Part shown: positions 1-13,085 of the stretch, piece by piece
Numbering within the stretch: position 1 is the first letter of the stretch
How the letters are laid out: every line of letters starts with the position of its first letter
Source: Rhabditoides inermis
Lineage: Eukaryota > Nematoda > Chromadorea > Rhabditida > Rhabditidae
Assembly: GCA_963966185.1 (NCBI GenBank)
Contig: CAWZYM010000331.1
Location: 2,200,001 to 2,264,000 of the forward strand
Length of the DNA: 64,000 nt
Reading direction: 5' to 3'
Made by a program: the position numbers and the translations under genes
Notes under the pieces: generated by a model
Seen by the model: the letters and a program-made list of their open reading frames with translations, nothing else
Told to the model about the DNA's origin: nothing
Databases searched by the model: none

Positions 1-195
1 TGACTACAGAAATGAAGATACTCATTTTCCGTGCGGGACCACGCACCAGGCAATCGGTGAAAATGATCTCGCAGGCTGCAATTTTGAAAGCGCATGCTCA
101 TTTCTGGACGCAATTAGAGGGGTACGAGATCATTGTCACTGTTTGCCCGGTGAGTGGTCCCGCACGGAAAATGAGTATCTTCATTTCTGTAGTCA
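1..195. mobile_element. Foldback / MITE-like element
   Basis: The first 41 bases are the exact reverse complement of 155-195 (outer end TGACTACAGAAATG). The inverted repeat continues imperfectly to about 72/124, leaving an internal spacer of about 50 bp. No protein is encoded, so this would be a non-autonomous element. The window begins at its left tip, so any target-site duplication cannot be seen. It abuts the 137-bp satellite on its right. Confidence 0.75.
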
Positions 196-3100
196 AATGT
201 AACATGCCCCCAACTATCTCCTTGAAGAAAACTATACTGATATGCATTTTCTCCGACTCTCTGATCGTTCACTTTCTCGTATGCACATAGAAAGCGCCGG
301 CACGCTTCGCGCGCCTCCGCGGTCAAAGTTTATCAGTAGATCAGTAAAAATAAGAATATGTTGATCACTGCTACTGATATGCATTTTATCCGACTCTCTG
401 ATCGTTCACTTTCTCGTATGCACATAGAAAGCGCCGGCACGCTTCGCGCGCCTCCGCGGTCAAAGTATATCAGTACATCAGTGAAAATAAGAATATATTG
501 ATCACTGCTACTGATATGCATTTTCTCCGACTCTCTGATCGTTCACTTTCTCGTATGCACATAGAAAGCGCTCCGGCACGCTTCGCGCGCCTCCGCGGTC
601 AAAGTATATCAGTAGATCAGTGAAAATAAGAATATATTGATCACTGCTACTGATATGCATTTTCTCCGACTCTCTGATCGTTCACTTTCTCGTATGCACA
701 TAGAAAGCGCTCCGGCACGCTTTGCGCGCCTCCGCGGTAAAAGTTTATCAGTAGATCAGTAATTGTAATAACACATTGAGCACTGCTACTGATATGAATT
801 TTCTCCGACTCTCTGATATTTCACTTTCTCGGATGCACATAGGAGGCGCTCCGGCACGCTTCGCGCGCCTCCGCGGTCAAAGTCGGTCAGTAGATCAGTA
901 ATATTAAGAATGCATTGATCACTGCTACTGATATGAACTTTCTCCGACTCTCTGATCTTTCCCTTTCTCGTATGCACATAGAAAGCGGTCCGGCACGCTC
1001 CGCGCGCCTCCGCGGTCAAAGTCGATCAGTAGATCAGTAATATTAAGAATATGTTGATCACTGCTACTGATATGCATTTTCTCCGACACTCTGATCTTTC
1101 ACTTTCTCGTATGCACATAGAAAGCGGTCCGGCACGCTCCGCGCGCTTCCGCGGTCAAAGTCGATAAGTAGATCAGTAATATTAAGAATATATTGATCAC
1201 TGCTACTGATACGCATTTTCTCCGACACTCTGATCTTTCACTTTCTCGTATGCACATAGAAAGCGGTCCGGCATGCTCCGCGCACTTCCGCGATCAAAGT
1301 CGATAAGTAGATCAGTAATTGTAATAACACATTGAGCACTGCTACTGATATGAATTTTCTCCGACTCTCTGATATTTCACTTTCTCGGATGCACATAGGA
1401 GGCGCTCCGGCACGCTTCGCGCGCCTCCGCGGTCAAAGTCGATCAGTAGATCAGTAATATTAAGAATGCATTGATCACTGCTACTGATATGAATTTTCTC
1501 CGACTCTCTGATCGTTCACTATCTCGTATGCACATAGAAAGCGGTCCGGCACGCTTCGCGCGCCTCCGCGGTCAAAGTCGATCAGTAGATGAGTAATATT
1601 AAGAATGCATTGATCACTGCTACTGATATGCATTTTCTCCGACACTCTGATCTTTCACTTTCTCGTATGCACATAGAAAGCGGTCCAGCACGCTCCGTGC
1701 GCCTCAGCGGTCAAAGTCGATCAGTAGATCAGTAATATTAAGAATGCATTGATCACTGCTACTGATATGAATTTTCTTCGACTCTCTGATCTTTCACTTT
1801 CTCGTATGCACATAGAAAGCGCTCCGGCACGCTTCGCGCGCCTCCGCGGTCAAAGTCTATCAGTAGATAAGTAATAATAAGAATATGTTGATCACTGTTA
1901 CTGATATGCTTTCTCCCCGACTCTCTGATATTTCACTCTCTCGTATGCACATAGAAGGCGCTCCGGCACGCTTCGCGCGCCACCGCGGTCAAAGTTGATC
2001 AGTATATCAGTAATAATAAGAGTATATTGATCACTGCTACTGATATGCATTTTATCTGACTCTCTGATATTTTACTTTCTCGTATGCACATAGAAAGCGC
2101 TCCGGCACGCTTCGCGTAGCCTTTGCGGTCAAAGTCGATAAGTAGATCAGTAATATTAAGAATATATTGATCACTGCTACTGATATGCATTTTCTCCGAC
2201 ACTCTGATCTTTCACTTTCTCGTATGCACATAGAAAGCGGTCCGGCATGCTCCGCGCGCTTCCGCGATCAAAGTCGATAAGTAGATCAGTAATTGTAATA
2301 ACACATTGAGCACTGCTACTGATATGAATTTTCTCCGACTCTCTGATATTTCACTTTCTCGGATGCACATAGGAGGCGCTCCGGCACGCTTCGCGCGCCT
2401 CCGCGGTCAAAGTCGATCAGTAGATCAGTAATATTAAGAATGCATTGATCACTGCTACTGATATGAATTTTCTCCGACTCTCTGATCTTTCACTTTCTCG
2501 TATGCACATAGAAAGCGGTCCGGCACGCTTCGCGCGCCTCCGCGGTCAAAGTCGATCAGTAGATCAGTAATATTAAGAATATGTTGATCACTGCTACTGA
2601 TATGCATTTTCTCCGACACTCTGATCTTTCACTTTCTCGTATGCACATAGAAAGCGCTCCGGCACGCTCCGTGCGCCTCCGCGGTCAAAGTCGATCAGTA
2701 GATCAGTAATATTAAGAATATGTTGATCACTGCTACTGATATGCATTTTCTCCGACACTCTGATCTTTCACTTTCTCGTATGCACATAGAAAGCGGTCCA
2801 GCACGCTCCGTGCGCCTCAGCGGTCAAAGTCGATCAGTAGATCAGTAATATTAAGAATGCATTGATCACTGCTACTGATATGAATTTTCTTCGACTCTCT
2901 GATCTTTCACTTTCTCGTATGCACATAGAAAGCGCTCCGGCACGCTTCGCGCGCCTCCGCGGTCAAAGTCTATCAGTAGATAAGTAATAATAAGAATATG
3001 TTGATCACTGTTACTGATATGCTTTCTCCCCGACTCTCTGATATTTCACTCTCTCGTATGCACATAGAAGGCGCGCCACCGCGGTCAAAGTTGATCAGTA

Positions 3101-3365
3101 TATCAGTAATAATAAGAGTATATTGATCACTGCTACTGATAAGCATTTTATCTGACTCTCTGATATTTTACTTTCTCGTATGCACATAGAAAGCGCTCCG
3201 GCACGCTTCGCGTAGCCTTTGCGGTCAAATTCGATCAGTAAATCAGTATTATTAAGAATATATTGATCACTGCTACTGATATGCATTTTCTCCGGCTCTC
3301 TGATCGTTCACTTTCTCGTATGCACATAGAAAGCGCTCCGGCACGCTCCGCGGTAAAAGCCTATC
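196..3365. repeat. Satellite array, about 137-bp family
   Basis: About 23 head-to-tail units follow a short unique lead-in (196-225). Each unit runs through TCAGTAGATCAGTAATA, TTGATCACTGCTACTGATAT, TCTCCGACTCTCTGAT, TCGTATGCACATAGAAAG and a GC core ending CCTCCGCGGTCAAAG. A block of about 1 kb (near 1,140-2,100) recurs near 2,160-3,100, so the array has grown by multi-unit duplication. Short open frames inside it only reflect the repeat period. Confidence 0.93.
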
Positions 3366-3777
3366 AGTAGCTAGTTGACAATTACTATTTATTATAGATA
3401 CAAGTATAATTTGTAGTTATCCCTGGTCTAACGCGGGGCGGACACTTACCCCCCAGCCCCGATCTCTACCGTTTTGGTACCGAAGGTGGGCATCGGAATT
3501 CCAAACAGAACTGCGTCGGCCAAAATTGCCTACGGGCATTCTCCGGCCGGAAATCCGGCTTTGAAATTTCGCGTTTCGCGTAACCTCTTCTTACGACCAA
3601 TTCGTAATATAAGCGAGAGAGAAAGAGAGAGACAGAGAGAGACAGAGAGAGACAGAGATGAGCAGCTGGTTTTTTTTTTAGTTCCAAGTAGACTTGATCT
3701 AAAGTCTAATCACTAATCTAAAGTCATAAAATATAAGAGAGAGATGAGGAAGAGAGGGAGATAGGTAGAGAGAGAGC

Positions 3778-3808
<31 letters not shown>

Positions 3809-3922
3809 ATGAGCAGCTGGTTGACAATTAGTATTGATTTTAGTTCCAAGTAGACTTCATATTTCTCACTAATCTAAAATCATAATATATAAGAGAGAGA
3901 TAGAGGAAGAGAGGGAGAGAGG

Positions 3923-3983
<61 letters not shown>

Positions 3984-4187
3984 GAAAATGATGGATGAGA
4001 AAAGGAGAGGGATGAGAAAAGGAGGTTACATAGGAGGTCGCCTCGCCTCACTGAGAGAGAGAGAGAGAGTGGGATGAGCAGCTGGTTGACAATTATTATT
4101 GATTTTAGTTCCAAGTAGACTTCATATTTCTCACTAATCTAAAATCATAATATATAAGAGAGAGATAGAGGAAGAGAGGGAGAGAGG

Positions 4188-4240
<53 letters not shown>

Positions 4241-4300
4241 GAAAATGATGGATGAGAAAAGGAGAGGGATGAGAAAAGGAGGTGGTACTACAAAGTATTT
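3366..4300. repeat. Linker plus (GA)n microsatellites, partly duplicated
   Basis: After the last satellite unit comes the standard linker (CTAGTTGACAATTACTATT), then a unique stretch at about 3,420-3,600. That stretch holds a GC-rich segment with no gene I recognise. From 3,609 on, long (GA)n tracts alternate with a roughly 110-bp segment containing GAGCAGCTGGTTGACAATTA, repeated three times. The block around 3,840-4,020 is repeated at about 4,085-4,280. Confidence 0.8.
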
Positions 4301-5455
4301 TGCCTCGCCTCACTTCCCCGATTGAACATACAATGACGTGAGTGCATAATGTTTTATTGTATGTGCTCAGAAAATAAAATTTGCACAGTTTCTTGGAGTG
4401 TGGTGAGCTGTTTCGTAGTGCATGGTGATGTTCTCGCTCATTTGCACAATTGACTGTCTCTTTCTCTAACAGCAGACAGACTGGCAGCTGGCGCACTCTC
4501 ACCTCGCCACACTCTCTAGACTGGCAGCTGGCACACTCTCACCTCGCCACACTCTCTCGTCGCGGGACCAATAAAGTGGCGTCGATTAGAGGAATTTAAT
4601 TGATAGCGGGCGTCAGAGGTCACAAAAAGATGCAAATTTTGGTAGAAGTGTAGTCGCCACCTATCTGCATGTTGTAGTAAAAGGAGACCTTACACGGTTG
4701 CCTAGTTTTCTTGAACAGCCCGCGACAACTGTTTGGTGTCGCCTCGCCTCGATTAAATCACTTCGTGAAAGGAAACCAGGAGGATTTATAAAAAGATTAC
4801 GGGCAAATTTGTAGGTGAGGGAGTGTAGAGGAGTGACGTCGAAACCGTTTTTCGATAGCTGAAGTCTGCGATCCGCAGTGCTCGTTCTTGTAAGGCCTAC
4901 TCGATGCAACCGTTCAACCACCTACCCGTCTCCTCGCCTCACACACTATTTCGCCGCTTTTGTGTCTGACTCTCTCTGATTACGCGCTATTTCGTCGGAC
5001 TTTCTGGAGCTTATAGCTCCGCGGATAAGAGAGATAAAGGGCTGAAAATTGGAATCCTGCATCTCGGGACCGAGACCATCGGATCGATGTCACGTTTGGC
5101 TAGATAGGAGTAGTGGGTGGCGCGGTAGAGCGATGGACGGACGGAAACCATAGGGCATTTTGCACAGCCAGGCGCAGCGGGCGCTGCGACTAGCGCGCTT
5201 CGCGCGCTAGAAATATAGGTATAAAATAGAGGAGAAAATTATCTATCGATTGATATATAGATTGACTTGACATGTGCCCTGGAAGTGCTATTAGGAGCTG
5301 TGCTAGAAGCGCTGTTGTCACTCTTTCGGTAGATGACTGATCTTTATTTATTTTCTTATCTTTTTCAATTTTCAGTATTATCAAGTATTTAGAAAGTGTC
5401 CAAGTCTAAGTCTATCTGGTTGATAGTTACTGCTTTTCGACAGATATTATTTTTA
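4301..5455. repeat. Conserved unit U1
   Basis: First full copy of the non-coding unit that recurs nine times up to 32.4 kb. Landmarks in order are GTGGTGAGCTGTTTCGTAGT, CGACGTCGATTAGAGGAATT, GTAATCTTTTTATAAATCC (minus sense), CCTGCATCTCGGGACCGAGA, ACCATAG at 5,147, and a hairpin at 5,190-5,210 (arms CTAGCGCGC and GCGCGCTAG around TTC). Specific to U1, a stretch of about 40 bp (GACTGGCAGCTGGC...CACACTCTCT) is doubled at about 4,478-4,556. An open 86-codon minus frame at 4,661-4,921 exists here but is broken in other copies. Confidence 0.85.
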
Positions 5456-6235
5456 CTATGCTCATAGAAGGCGCTCCGGCGCTCCGCGCGCCTCCGCGAT
5501 AAAAGTATATCAGTAGATCAGTAATATATAACAGTAGTTGGTTGAAAGTTAAAATTTATCACTGATCTAAAATCATAAAATATCTACTCTCGCCTATGAT
5601 CATAGATAACCGCTTCGCGCGCCTCCGCGGTCAAATCCTATCAGTATATGGTTGACAATTATTAGTTATCACGGATCAATATCATAAATTATCTACTCTC
5701 GCCTATGATCTCAGATAGCCGCTCCGGCACATTCCGCGCGCCTCCGCAGTCAAATCCTATCAGTAGCTGGTTGACAATTATTAGTTATCACGGGTCTAAT
5801 ATCATAAAATATCTACTTTTGCCTATGATCATAGATAGCCGCTCCACGCGCCTCTGTGGTCAAATCCTATCAGTAGCTGGTTGACAATGATTAGTTATCA
5901 CGGATCTACTATTATAAAATATCTACTTTTGCCTATGATCATAGATAGCCGCTCCACGCGCCTCTGTGGTCAAATCCTATCAGTAGCTGGTTGACAATGA
6001 TTAGTTATCACGGATCAATATCATAAAATATCTATTCTCGCCTATGATCTCAGATAGCCGCTCCGGCACATTCCGCGCGCCTCCGCAGTCAAATCCTATC
6101 AGTAGCTGGTTGACAATGATTAGTTATCACGGATCTAATATTATAAAATATCTACTCTCGCCTATGATCTTAGTTAGCCGCTCCGGCACGCTATCGCGTG
6201 CCTCCGCGGTCAAAGCCTATCAGTAGATCAAAAAT
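5456..6235. repeat. Satellite array, about 111-bp family
   Basis: About seven units of a second satellite, recognised by GTAGCTGGTTGACAATGATT, AGTTATCACGGATCTAATAT, ATAAAATATCTACTCTCGCC and TATGATCATAGATAGCCGCT. Each ends in a GC core (CGCGCGCCTCCGCGGTCAAA) that matches the core of the 137-bp family. The two families therefore share their GC-rich dyad and the TATCAGTAG junction but differ in the AT-rich body. Confidence 0.9.
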
Positions 6236-7400
6236 AATAATATCTTAATCACTGATACTGTTTTGCATTTTCTCCGACTCTCTGATATTTCACTCTCTCG
6301 TATGCACATAGGAGGCGCTCCGGCACGCTCCGCGCGCCTCCGCGTTAAAACTCTATCAGTAGATCAGTAATTATAATAATACATTGATCACTGATACAGA
6401 TATGCAATTTCTTATACTCTCTGATCTTTCACTTTCTCGTCATAAAATCTCTACTCTCGCCTACGATCATAGATAGCCGCTCCGCGCGCCTCCGCGGTCA
6501 AAATCTATCAGTAGCTGGTTGACAATGATCAGTTATCACGGATCTAATATTATGAAATCTCTACTCTCGCCTTTGATCACAGACAGCCGCTCCGCGCGCC
6601 TCAGCGGTCAAATTTTATCAGTAGCTGGTTGACAATGATTAGTTATCACGAATCTAATATTACAAAATCTCTATTGACAATGATTAGTTATCACGGATCT
6701 AATATTATAAAATCTCTACTCTCGCCTTTGATCACAGACAGCCGCTCCGCGCGCCTCAGCGGTCAAATCTATCAGTAGCTGGTTGACAATGATTAGTTAT
6801 CACGGATCTAATATTATAAAATCTCTACTCTCGCCTTTGATCACAGACAGCCGCTCCGCGCGCCTCAGCGGTCAAATTCTATCAGTAGCTGGTTGACATT
6901 TATTAGTTATCACGGATCTAATATTATGAAATATCTACTCTCGCCTATGATCATAGATAGCCGCTCCGCGCGCCTCCGCGGTCAAATTCTATCAGTAGAT
7001 CAGTAATAATAAGAATAAATTGATCACTGCTACTGATATGCATTTTTTCCGACTCTCTGATCGTTCACATTCTCGTATGCACATAGAAAGCGCTCCGGCA
7101 CGCTCCGCGCGCCTCCGCGGTCAAAGTATATCAGTATATCAGTAATAATAAGAATAAATTGATCACTGCTACTGATATGAATTTTCTCCGAATCTCTGAT
7201 CGTTCATTTTCTCGTATGCACATAGAAAGCGCTCCGGCACGCTTCGCGCGCCTCCGCGGTCAAAGTCGATCAGTAGATCAGTAATTATAATCATATATTG
7301 AACACTGATACTGATATGCATTCTTTCCTACTCTCTGATCTTTCACTCTCTCGTATGCACATAGAGGGCGCTCCGGCACACTCCGCGGTAAAGCCTATCA
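6236..7400. repeat. Mixed satellite block (137-bp and 111-bp families interleaved)
   Basis: Two 137-bp units (about 6,236-6,430) change to 111-bp units (about 6,430-6,990) and back to three 137-bp units (about 6,990-7,400). The switch near 6,437 occurs mid-unit: a 137-bp TTTCACTTTCTCGT runs straight into the 111-bp CATAAAATCTCTACTCTCGC. A partial 111-bp unit near 6,672 starts inside its body. The chimaeric junctions point to recombination between the families. Confidence 0.88.
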
Positions 7401-7474
7401 GAAGCTGGTTGACAATTTTTATTTATTAGAGATACAAATATAATTTATAGTTATCACTGGTCTTTTATTATAAA

Positions 7475-7505
<31 letters not shown>

Positions 7506-7567
7506 CGAAAGAGATAGCGAGAGAGAGAAAGACGAAAGAGAGAGAGAGAGAGAGATAAGAGAGAGAT

Positions 7568-7616
<49 letters not shown>

Positions 7617-7625
7617 GAAAAAAGA
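7401..7625. repeat. Linker and (GA)n microsatellite
   Basis: Standard linker (GCTGGTTGACAATTTTTATT, then GATACAAATATAATTTATAG) followed by about 140 bp of GA repeats interrupted by GACGAAAG and AGATAAGA blocks. It leads into the GATGAGAAAAGGAGAGGG start of U2. Confidence 0.9.
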
Positions 7626-8270
7626 GGGATGAGAAAAGGAGAGGGATGAGAAAAGAAGGTTACATAGTATTTCGCCTCGCCTCACTTCCTGATTGAATAT
7701 AGAATGTCGTTAGTGCATATTTGTATTGTATTTGCTCAGAATATAGAATTTGTACAGTTTGTGGAGTGTGGTGAGCTATTTCGTAGTGCATGGTGCTGTT
7801 CTCGCTCATTTGCACAATTTACTGTTTCTTTCTCTAACAGCAGACAGACTGGCAGCTGGCGCACTCTCACCTCGCCACACTCTCTCGTCGCGGGGCAATA
7901 AAACGACGTCGATTAGAGGAATTTAATTGATAGCGAGCGTCAGAGGTCACAAAAAGATGCAAATTTTGGTAGAAGTGTAGTGGCCACCTATTTGCATGTT
8001 GTAGTAAAGGGAGACCTTACACGGTTGCCTAGTTTTCTTGAACAGCCCGCGACAACTGTTTGGTGTCGCCTCGCCTCGACTAAATCACTTCGTGAAAGGA
8101 AACCAGGAGGATTTATAAAAAGATTACGGGCAGATTTGTAGGTGAGGGAGTGTAGAGGAGTGACGTCGAAACCGTTTTTCGATAGCTGAAGTCTGCGATT
8201 CGCAGTACTCGTTCTTGTAAGGTCTACTCGCCGCACCCGATTCGTCAGTGACCCGTCTCCACCTCCGTCT
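7626..8270. repeat. Conserved unit U2, 3' truncated
   Basis: Matches U1 from its left end to the GACCCGTCTCC segment. At about 8,270 it passes directly into a partial 137-bp unit (CCGGCACGCTTCGCGCGCC). The CCTGCATCTC segment, ACCATAG module and hairpin of full units are missing. The 82-codon minus frame at 7,988-8,236 is intact in this copy. Confidence 0.85.
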
Positions 8271-9225
8271 CCGGCACGCTTCGCGCGCCTCCGCGGTCAA
8301 AGTCTATTAGTAGATCAGTAATAATAATAATATATTGATCACTGTTACTGTTTTGCATTTTCTCCGACTCTCTGATATTTCACTCTCTCGGATGCACATA
8401 GGAGGCGCTTCGGCACGCTCCGCGCGTCTCCGCGTTAAAACTCTATCAGTAGATCAGTAATTATAATAATACATTGATCACTGATACAGATATGCATTTT
8501 CTTATACTCTCTGATCTTTCACTTTCTCATCATAAAACAACTACTCTCGCCTACGATCATAGATAGCCGCTCCGCGCGCCTCAGCGGTCAAATCCTATCA
8601 GTAGCTGGTTGACAATGATTAGTTATCACGGATCTAATATTATAAAATCTCTACTCTCGCCTATGATCACAGACAGCCGCTCCGCGCGCCTCCACGGTCA
8701 AATTCTATCAGTAGCTGGTTGACAATGATTAGTTATCACGGATCTAATATTATAAAATATCTACTCTCGCCTATGATCATAGACAGCCGCTCCGCGATCA
8801 AATTATATCAGTAGCTGGTTGACAATGATTAGTTATCACGGATCTAATATTATAAAATATTTACTCTCGCCGATGATCACAGACAGCCGCTCCGCGGTCA
8901 AATTCTATCAGTAGCTGGTTGACAATGATTAGTTATCACGGATCTAATATTATAAAATATCTACTCTTGCCTATGATCACAGACAGCCGCTCCGCGCTCA
9001 AATTCTATCAGTAGCTGGTTGACAATGATTAGTTATCACGGATCTAAAATTATAAAATCTCTACTCTCGCCTACGATCATAGATAGCCGCTCCGCGCGTT
9101 TCAGCGGTCAAATTCTATCAGTAGCTGGTTGACAATGATTAGTTATCACGGATCTAATATTATAAAATCTCTACTCTCGCCTTTGATCACAGACAGCCGC
9201 TCCGCGCGCCTCAGCGGTCAATTTT
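8271..9225. repeat. Satellite block, two 137-bp units then about six 111-bp units
   Basis: Has the same mid-unit switch from the 137-bp to the 111-bp family seen at 6,437 (here near 8,530), so the two blocks share an ancestral junction. Some 111-bp units are shortened in the GC core, where CGCGCGCCTCC is lost and CCGCTCCGCGGTC remains. The last unit is cut off at CAATTTTTAAGAGAGATAGAG. Confidence 0.88.
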
Positions 9226-10490
9226 TAAGAGAGATAGAGAGAGAGCAGGAGAGAGAGAGAAAGAGAGAAAGAGAGGAAGAGAGTAAGAGAGATGAAAAAA
9301 GGAATTGAATGAAAAAAGAAGGTTACATACTATTTCGCCTCGCCTCACTTCCCTGATTGAATATAGAATGACGTGAGTGCATATAGTAAATTTTTATAGT
9401 ATTTGCTCAAAAAATAAAATTAGCGCAGTTTTTTGGAGTGTGGTGAGCTGTTTCGTAGTGCATGGTGATGTTCTCGCTCATTTGCACAATTGACTGTCTC
9501 TTTCTCTAACAGCACACAGACTGGCAGCTGGCGCACTCTCACCTCGCCCCACTCTCTCGTCGCGGGGCAATAAAACGACGTCGATTAGAGGAATTTAATT
9601 GATAGCGGGCGTCAGAGGTCACAAAATGATGCAAATTTTGGTAGAAGTGTAGTGGCCACCTATATGCATGTTGTAGTAAAAGGAGACCTTACACGGTTGC
9701 CTAGTTTTCTTAAACAGCCCGCGACAAATGTTTGGTCTCGCCTCGCCTCGATTAAATCACTTCGTGAAAGCTAACCAGAAAGAGTTATAAAAAGATTACG
9801 GGCAGATTTGTAGGTAAGGGAGTGTAGAGGAGTGACGTCGAAATCGTTTTTCGATAGCTGAAGTCTGCGATTCGCAGTAATCGTTCTTGTAAGGTATACT
9901 CAAAGAGGCATAAATTGTGGCCCCGCCTTTCTTTTCCCTCTCATCATTGACACACTATTTCGTCGCTCAGTGTCTGACTCTTGCCTTTTTGCAGTCTATT
10001 TCGCCGGATTGTCTAACCGTCACGTTTTGCCTTATAAGTCCGCGGAGAGGAGAGTTATCAAAAACCTCTATTTTATACCGCATCTCCAGATCGAGGGCTT
10101 CAAGAAGATGTCAAATTTGTAGCAATCCATACGTCGGTGGGCCTTCTGGAGATACGGACGGACGGACACCATAGGACATTTAGCCAGAGCGGCGCAGCGG
10201 CGCTGCGACTAGCGCGCTTCGCGCGCTAGAAATATAGGTATAAAATAGAGGAGAAAATTATCTATCGAGTGATATATAGATTGACTTGATATGTGCTCTG
10301 GAAGTGCTATTAGGAGCTGTGCTAGAAGTGCTGTTGTCAGAGCCTTTAAAAAATGAGTGATCTCTATTGTATTTCCTTGATTTTGAATTACAGTATTATC
10401 AAATGTTTGAACAGTGTCAATGTCTAACAGTAGCTAGTTGACAATTTTCGATTATCGACTGATATTATTTTACCTATGCTCAGAGAAGGC
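9226..10490. repeat. (GA)n tract and conserved unit U3
   Basis: A short, impure GA tract (9,226-9,300) leads into a full-length but diverged unit. ACCATAG is at 10,168 and the hairpin at 10,209-10,229. Its 3' third departs from U1: CCGCATCTCCAGATCGAGGG replaces CCTGCATCTCGGGACCGAGA, as in U5 and U6, which defines a subfamily. No long minus-strand frame survives here. From 10,490 to about 10,610 is a degenerate stretch with CT-rich sequence joining the next satellite. Confidence 0.83.
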
Positions 10491-10610
10491 GCTCCGAGAT
10501 GCAGCCGAAGACTATCGGTATATGAGTGTTAAATATGTTATAACTAAACTACACTTTCCGTTTCTCCGCTTCTCTCTCTTTCTCCCTCTTTCTCCTTTGC
10601 TCTAGAAGGC

Positions 10611-11715
10611 GCTCCGGCACACTTCGCGCACCTCCGCGGTCAAAGTCTATCAGTAGATCAGTAATAATGAGAATATATTGATCACCGTTACTGATATGCA
10701 TTCTCTCCGACTCTCTGATATTTCACTTTCTCGGATGCATATAGGAGGCGCTCCGGCACGATTCGCGCGCCTCCGCGGTCAAAGTCTATCAGTAGATCAG
10801 TAATATTAAGAATATATTGATCACTGTTACTGATATGCATTCTCTCCGACTCTCTGATATGTCACTTTCTCGGATGCACATAGGAGGCGCTCCGGCACGC
10901 TTCGCGCGCCTCCGCGGTCAAAGTCTATCAGTATATCAGTAATAATAATAATATATTGATCACTGTTACTGATATGCATTCTCTCCGACTCTCTGATATG
11001 TCACTTTCTCGGATGCACATAGGAGGCGCTCCGGCACGCTTCGCGCGCCTCCGCGGTCAAAGTCTATCAGTATATCAGTAATAATAATAATATATTGATC
11101 ACTGTTACTGAAATGCATTTTCTCCGACTCTCTGATATGTCACTCTCGGATGCACATAGGAGGCGCTCCGGCACGCTTCGTGCGCCTCCGCGGTCAAAGT
11201 CTATCAGTAGATCAGTAATAATAAGAATATATTGATCACTGTTACTGATATGCATTCTCTCCGACTCTCTGATATGTCACTCTCGGATGCACATAGGAGG
11301 CGCTCCGGCACGCTTCGTGCGCCTCCGCGATCAAAGTCTATCAGTAGATCAGTAATAATAAGAATATATTGATCACTGTTACTGATATGCAATCTCTCCG
11401 ACTCTCTGATATGTCACTCTCGGATGCACATAGGAGGCGCTCCGGCACGCTTCGCGCGCCTCCGCGGTCAAAGTCTATCAGTAGATCAGTAATAATAAGA
11501 ATATATTGATCACTGTTACTGATATGCATTCTCTCCGACTCTCTGATATGTCACTCTCGGATGCACATAGGAGGCGCTCCGCCACGCTTCGCGCGCCTCC
11601 GCGTTAAAACTCTATCAGTAGATCAGTAGATCAGTATTTATAATAATACATTTATCACTGATACAGATATGCATTTTCTTATACTCTCTGATCTTTCACT
11701 TTCTCGTCATGAATT
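10611..11715. repeat. Satellite array, homogeneous 137-bp units
   Basis: About eight units. Three consecutive ones (11,067-11,529) repeat at exactly 137 bp and are nearly identical, unlike the more diverged units at 0.2-3.3 kb. This indicates recent local amplification. The array ends with the same mid-unit jump into the 111-bp family (TTTCACTTTCTCGTCATGAA) seen in the two earlier blocks. Confidence 0.9.
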
Positions 11716-13085
11716 AACTACTCTACGATCATAGATAGCCGCTCCGCGCGCCTCCGCGGTCAAATTCTATCAGTAGCTGGTTGACAATGATTAGTTATCA
11801 CGGATCTAATATTATAAAATCTCTACTCTCGCCTATGATCACAGACAGCCGCTCCGCGCGCCTCAGCGGTCAAATTTCATCAGTAGCTGGTTGGCAATGG
11901 TTAGTTATCACGGATCTAATATTATAAAATCTCTACTCTCGCCTTTGATCACAGACAGCCGCTCCGCGCGCCTCAGCGGTCAAATTCTATCAGTAGCTGG
12001 TTGACAATGGTTAGTTATCACATATCTAATATTATAAAATCTTTACTCTCGCCTATTATCATAGACATCCGCTCCGCGCGCCTCCACGATCAAATTCTAT
12101 CAGTAGCTGGTTGACAATGATTAGTTATCACGGATGTAATATTATAAAATCTCTACTCTCGCCTATGATCACAGACAGCCGCTCCGCGCGCCTCCGCTAT
12201 AATATATCAGTAGCTGGTTGACAATGATTAGTTATCACGGATCTAATATTATAAAATCTCTACTCTCGCCTATTATCATAGACATCCGCTCCGCGCGCCT
12301 CCACGATCAAATTCTATCAGTAGCTGGTTGACAATGATTAGTTATCACCGATCTAATATTATAAAATCTCTACTCTCGCCTATGATCACAGACAGCCGCT
12401 CCGCGCGCCTCCGCTATAATATAGCAGTAGCTGGTTGACAATGATTAGTTATCACGGATCTAATATTATAAAATCTCTACTCTCGCCTATTATCATAGAC
12501 ATCCGCTCCGCGCGCCTCCACGATCAAATTCTATCAGTAGCTGGTTGACAATGATTAGTTATCACGGATCTAATATTGTAAAATCTCTACTCTCGCCTAT
12601 GATCACAGACAGCCGCTCCGCGCGCCTCCGCTATAATATATCAGTAGCTGGTTGACAATGATTAGTTATCACGGATGTAATATTATAAAATCTCTACTCT
12701 CGCCTATGATCACAGACAGCCGCTCCGCGCGCCTCCGCTATAATATATCAGTAGCTGGTTGACAATGATTAGTTATCACGGATCTAATATTAAAAAATCT
12801 CTACTCTCGCCTATTATCATAGACATCCGCTCCGCGCGCCTCCACGATCAAATTCTATCAGTAGCTGGTTGACAATGATTAGTTATCACGGATCTAATAT
12901 TATAAAATCTCTACTCTCGCCTATGATCACAGACAGCCGCTCCGCGCGCCTCCGCTATAATATATCAGTAGCTGGTTGACAATGATTAGTTATCACGGAT
13001 CTAATATTATAAAATCTCTACTCTCGCCTATGATCATAGACAGCCGCTCCGCGCGCCTCCGCGGTCAAATTCTATCAGTAGATCA
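11716..13085. repeat. Satellite array, 111-bp family with dimeric higher-order pattern
   Basis: About 12 units. From about 12,040 two variants alternate. One has TATTATCATAGACATCC with the core end CCACGATCAAATTC. The other has TATGATCACAGACAGCC with the core end CCGCTATAATATATC. The order is mostly alternating, with one place (about 12,650-12,760) where the second variant occurs twice running. Confidence 0.88.

Noticed and set aside
1..3365. Telomeric or rDNA repeats
   Set aside because: No telomeric hexamer runs or rRNA signatures were found. The repeat is a 137-bp satellite.
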